Assembly: GCF_031582965.1 (NCBI RefSeq)
Contig: NZ_CP134049.1
Location: 1,798,001-1,862,000 of the forward strand
Reading direction: 5' to 3'
DNA from: Bacillus sp. NEB1478
GTDB taxonomy: Bacteria > Bacillota > Bacilli > Bacillales > Fictibacillaceae
Length of the DNA stretch: 64,000 nucleotides
Both the position numbers and the translations under genes were made by a program. This document shows positions 61,168-64,000 of the stretch, one piece after another. The notes beneath the pieces were generated by a model that was given only the letters and a program-made list of their open reading frames with translations, made no database searches and was not told where the DNA came from. Numbering within the stretch: the first letter of the stretch is position 1; each line of letters starts with the position of its first letter.

Positions 61168-61947
61168 ATGGGAAAAGTTTATCTTGTTGGAGCGGGTCCG
61201 GGAGATCCGGGTTTAATAACTGTAAAAGGGCTGAGATGTATTCAAGAAGCGGATGTTATTTTGTATGATCGGCTTGTCAATAAAGAACTCCTGTCATACG
61301 CGAAACCGCATTGCGATTTAATTTATTGCGGTAAGCTCCCAAACTATCATTCAATGAAACAGGAAACAATCAACAGTTTCTTAGTCAAGCATGCACAGAA
61401 AGGGAAAACCGTCACACGACTAAAAGGAGGGGATCCATTCGTCTTCGGCAGAGGCGGTGAAGAAGCTGAGGCACTTGCAAAGAATCATCTGTATTTTGAA
61501 GTCGTTCCAGGAATTACTTCTGGTGTTGCAGCCCCTGCTTACGCAGGAATCCCTGTTACACATCGAGGAATAAGTTCGAGTTTTGCTTTTGTAACGGGAC
61601 ACCGGAAAAATGGTGAAAGTGAAGAACTGAAATGGGACAGTCTCGCGAAAGGCATTGATACTTTGGCGATTTATATGGGAGTTGGAAATCTGCCATATAT
61701 ATGCTCTAAACTGATTGAAAACGGCAAGAGCGAGACAACACCTGTTGCATTAATACACTGGGGTTCACTAGAAGAACAACGAACAGTTACAGGTACCCTC
61801 TCGACAATTGTAGAAATTGTAAAGAGAGAAAGAATAGAGAACCCGAGTATGATTGTAGTAGGAGAAGTGGTCCGTCTTAGGGAAGAATTAAGCTGGTTTG
61901 AACAACTGCAAGGAAATCAGCAAGCCGTGATGAGCGGAGCATTGTAG
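61168..61947 (+). CDS. cobA: Uroporphyrinogen-III C-methyltransferase (SUMT)
   Basis: The 259-residue enzyme makes precorrin-2 with two SAM molecules. It has the family motifs VYLVGAGPGDPGLITVKG, LYDRLVN, TRLKGGDPFVFGRGGEE, VPGITSGVAAPAYAGIPVTH and the loop near TLAIYMG. It provides the first step to siroheme. ATG 61168 is used, with AAGGGG upstream. sirB starts at the next base after its stop codon. Confidence 0.95.
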   Translation: MGKVYLVGAGPGDPGLITVKGLRCIQEADVILYDRLVNKELLSYAKPHCDLIYCGKLPNYHSMKQETINSFLVKHAQKGKTVTRLKGGDPFVFGRGGEEAEALAKNHLYFEVVPGITSGVAAPAYAGIPVTHRGISSSFAFVTGHRKNGESEELKWDSLAKGIDTLAIYMGVGNLPYICSKLIENGKSETTPVALIHWGSLEEQRTVTGTLSTIVEIVKRERIENPSMIVVGEVVRLREELSWFEQLQGNQQAVMSGAL

Positions 61948-62754
61948 ATGCAAGCATTACTTTTAATCTGTCATGGAAGCCGGTTAAAAGAAGGGAGTAA
62001 CGAAGCAATATCCTTCGTCCAGCAATGTATAGAAAATATAGACACACCCATAAAAGAAATCTGCTTTCTTGAACTTTCTGAGCCTTCAATTAAAGAAGGT
62101 TTTGAAACTTGCATCAAAAAAGGAGCAACCAAAATTGCCGTCGTACCAGTCCTATTATTATCTGCAAATCATGCTAAAAAAGATATTCCAAAAGAGCTGT
62201 TCGAGTTACAGAATCAATACCCTGATGTAGAAATAACATATGGCCGTCCATTTGGAGTACATCAATCCATTTCTGACTTGTTATGGGAAAAGATAAGTCA
62301 AAAAGTCAGCGGTTTAAAAGATACATCTTATGTACTCCTGATCGGACGAGGAAGTTCAGACCCAGATGTTAAAAGGGACCTTGAAGCGATCGCGCATCAT
62401 TTACAGCTGCAAAACCGTGTTCCACAAATTAAAGCTTGCTTTCTAACTGGTTCTGTACCAAGCTTTGAAGATGCCTTAACAAAAATTGATAAATATTGTG
62501 ATCAAGTTGTAATTGTACCGTATTTATTGTTCACCGGTCTCCTTTTAAAGGGGATAAATAAGACCATCAATCACTACAAACGACAGAACGAAAAAGAAGT
62601 TGTATTATGCAATGCGCTTGGATATCACCCTATTTTAAAAAAGGTATTACAGACTCGTATAACCGAGACGCTATATAATAAGGAGAAGGATGCTTTTGTA
62701 CCCTATTCATTTGAATCTCGCAAACAAGTTAGTGGTGATAGCAGGTGGGGGTAA
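61948..62754 (+). CDS. sirB: Sirohydrochlorin ferrochelatase (CbiX-type)
   Basis: The 268-residue protein inserts iron into sirohydrochlorin. It has two CbiX-type halves: LLICHGSRLKEGSNEA with the metal His, KIAVVPVLLLSANHAKKDIP, then VLLIGRGSSDPDVKRDL. The start follows the cobA stop directly and the end overlaps sirC by 65 bases. It is equivalent to YlnE in B. subtilis. Confidence 0.92.
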   Translation: MQALLLICHGSRLKEGSNEAISFVQQCIENIDTPIKEICFLELSEPSIKEGFETCIKKGATKIAVVPVLLLSANHAKKDIPKELFELQNQYPDVEITYGRPFGVHQSISDLLWEKISQKVSGLKDTSYVLLIGRGSSDPDVKRDLEAIAHHLQLQNRVPQIKACFLTGSVPSFEDALTKIDKYCDQVVIVPYLLFTGLLLKGINKTINHYKRQNEKEVVLCNALGYHPILKKVLQTRITETLYNKEKDAFVPYSFESRKQVSGDSRWG

Positions 62755-63319
62755 GATTGCTCTGCGTAAAATTCAGGGTCTAGTAGAAACTGGGGCAAAT
62801 ATAACGGTTGTAAGTCCTGATGCAGTTTCCGAAATAAAAGAACTGTATACTCAAAAAAAACTTAAGTGGATATCAAGGGAAATCGAAGCAAGTGATTATA
62901 CAGACGCATTTTTGATTATTGCTGCAACAAATGATCATGCAACGAATGCATGGATTGCCTCACAGGCTGTCGATAAGCAACTTATAAATGTTGCTGATCA
63001 TCCGGACTTAGGCAATTTTATCGTTCCTTCTGTTGTTAGAAGAGGGAAGCTAGTATTCTCTGTTTCTACGAGTGGATCAAGTCCATCACTTTCTAAAAAA
63101 ATCAAAAAAGAGCTAGAAAATACGTATTCTGCTGACTATGAATCATATGTTGATTTTTTATATGAATGCCGTGTTCTTGTGAAAAAACTCCATAATGGAC
63201 ATGAACGACGCATTGCTCTCGAAGAACTAATTAATAGACAATTCTTACAATCTGAAATATTACGAGAACATTATAAACAACAATTAATAAATAATGTTTC
63301 AACAAAAATCGAATACTGA
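62690..63319 (+). CDS. sirC: Precorrin-2 dehydrogenase (SirC/YlnF)
   Basis: The 209-residue protein oxidises precorrin-2 to sirohydrochlorin. It has an NAD-binding loop VVIAGGGKIALRKIQGL, IIAATNDHATN, FIVPSVVRRGKLVFSVSTSG and SPSLSKKIKKELE. AAGGAGAAGG precedes ATG 62690, within the end of sirB. No chelatase domain (as in CysG) is fused. It is the last gene of the operon. Confidence 0.93.
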   Translation: MLLYPIHLNLANKLVVIAGGGKIALRKIQGLVETGANITVVSPDAVSEIKELYTQKKLKWISREIEASDYTDAFLIIAATNDHATNAWIASQAVDKQLINVADHPDLGNFIVPSVVRRGKLVFSVSTSGSSPSLSKKIKKELENTYSADYESYVDFLYECRVLVKKLHNGHERRIALEELINRQFLQSEILREHYKQQLINNVSTKIEY

Positions 63320-63322
63320 AAT

Positions 63323-63480
63323 CTTATCCAGAGAGGTGGAGGGAATGGCCCTGTGAAACCTCAGCAACCAGCAGCTGCTTCAAGCTGAAAAGGTGCTAAT
63401 TCCTTCAAGTTTACTGGAACTTGTAGAGATAAGAAGACCAAAACTCAGAAAAGTCTTCTTAATTAGAAGACTTTTTTTTA
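63323..63480 (+). promoter_or_regulatory. SAM-I (S-box) riboswitch of yitJ
   Basis: CTTATCCAGAGAGGTGGAGG, GGCCCTGTGAAACCTCAGCA, AAGGTGCTAATTCC and GATAAG (63428-63433) are canonical. AAGAAGAC (63431-63438) can pair with GTCTTCTT (63453-63460) as antiterminator. The terminator is AAGTCTTCT-TAAT-AGAAGACTT with T8. Confidence 0.96.
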
Positions 63481-63616
63481 TTCAATATTAAAAGCAACTT
63501 GTCACAAAAGGTTGAAATCGGCGTTGAAAGTAATTTAAGTCGATCGTATTAGCGCTACTAAGGCGGATGGTTAAAGTTCAGTCATTCAGCCAAGTTATCT
63601 TTATGGGAGGCAGAAG

Positions 63617-64000
63617 ATGGGTATATTAACAGATTTAAAACAAAACAAAATTTTGATTGGTGACGGTGCTATGGGCACACTCTTGTATTCTTATGGAACA
63701 GACTTTTGTTATGAAGAACTCAACCTCTCACAGCCTGATCAAATTCTGAATATCCATCATGCCTATATAGATGCCGGAGCAAATATCATTCAAACGAATT
63801 CGTATGCAGCAAACTATTCCAAACTTGAGCGTTACGGGCTCCAAGATTCAGTAAAGGAAATAAACAGTGCAGCTGTTCAGTTAGCCAGAAATTCAACGAA
63901 AAATAATGAATATGTTGTGGGAACAATTGGCGGTATCCGTGGAATTAAACCAAATAGAATACCAATGGAAGAAGTGAAACGCAGCTTTCGTGAACAATTA
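63617..64000 (+). CDS. yitJ: Bifunctional homocysteine S-methyltransferase / methylenetetrahydrofolate reductase, partial
   Basis: The first 128 codons are present and the gene continues past the window edge. They show [37 protein letters not shown] and [10 protein letters not shown], the start of the homocysteine methyltransferase barrel. The YitJ-type fusion to MTHFR is inferred from the S-box leader and close likeness to YitJ, because the second domain lies outside. GGGAGG precedes ATG 63617. Confidence 0.85.
   Translation, partial: MGILTDLKQNKILIGDGAMGTLLYSYGTDFCYEELNLSQPDQILNIHHAYIDAGANIIQTNSYAANYSKLERYGLQDSVKEINSAAVQLARNSTKNNEYVVGTIGGIRGIKPNRIPMEEVKRSFREQL

Overview
The window is chromosomal DNA of a low-GC, endospore-forming member of the Bacillaceae. 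The evidence is a B-type RNase P RNA, GpsB, RacA, an alpha/beta-type small acid-soluble spore protein (SASP), an SspM-like spore protein, a sporulenol-synthase-type squalene cyclase, S-box (SAM-I) riboswitches, strong AAGGAGG ribosome binding sites and frequent TTG/GTG starts. The gene order ponA-recU-yppC-yppE ... yprAB-ypsA-gpsB-rnpB-ypsC-ypwA follows the Bacillus subtilis ypp/yps region with insertions. A genus such as Fictibacillus is possible, but I cannot prove it from sequence alone. I saw no tRNA, rRNA, CRISPR array, prophage or complete insertion sequence.

Layout. 0-9.8 kb: a LysM/GH18 spore hydrolase, PBP1 (ponA) with recU, a thioredoxin-fold protein, yppC, an SspM-like SASP, racA, yppE, and a hypothetical gene translationally coupled to a DEAD-box RNA helicase. 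9.8-20 kb: a MITE-like repeat, a LysM-CAP secreted protein, an ankyrin protein, trhO, a PAP2 phosphatase, an alpha/beta SASP with a sigma-G promoter, an MBL-hydrolase/TetR pair, a lone kynA with a CcpA site, and Fur-controlled feoAB with a Cys-rich partner. 20-38.6 kb: conserved housekeeping genes (mrfA-mrfB, ypsA, gpsB, rnpB, ypsC, an M32 carboxypeptidase, parE-parC), ending with a DJ-1/PfpI protein, an orphan gerAB fragment and sqhC. 38.7-53.6 kb: an accessory stretch of mostly single genes for stress and small-molecule handling: MsrA, a LysE exporter, two GNATs, two DinB proteins, a Sav1866-like ABC exporter with a leader-peptide-like 5' region, an MBL protein, a Nudix hydrolase, an ECF sigma factor, a MocR regulator divergent from a class D beta-lactamase, and a pentapeptide protein. 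It also holds two frameshifted genes and several repeats. 53.6-64 kb: a sulfur block.

The sulfur block works as a unit. metY and yitJ each have their own S-box leader, and a third S-box precedes a small YezD-like gene and the assimilation operon cysH-sat-cysC-sulfite reductase-DUF3906-cobA-sirB-sirC. This operon takes sulfate to sulfide and also makes the siroheme needed by its own reductase. A TauE/SafE anion transporter lies divergently and has an intrinsic terminator in its 5' leader. Falling SAM should therefore raise sulfate activation, reduction and homocysteine/methionine synthesis together.

The least explained signals are: the 18-codon leader ORF with mutually exclusive RNA pairings that hide or free the ribosome binding site of the ABC exporter (42.44-42.56 kb); a transcription-unit-like element with an extended -10, a 30-residue membrane peptide, a three-stem RNA and a terminator (24.82-25.10 kb); and a pseudoknot-like RNA region near 20.2 kb.
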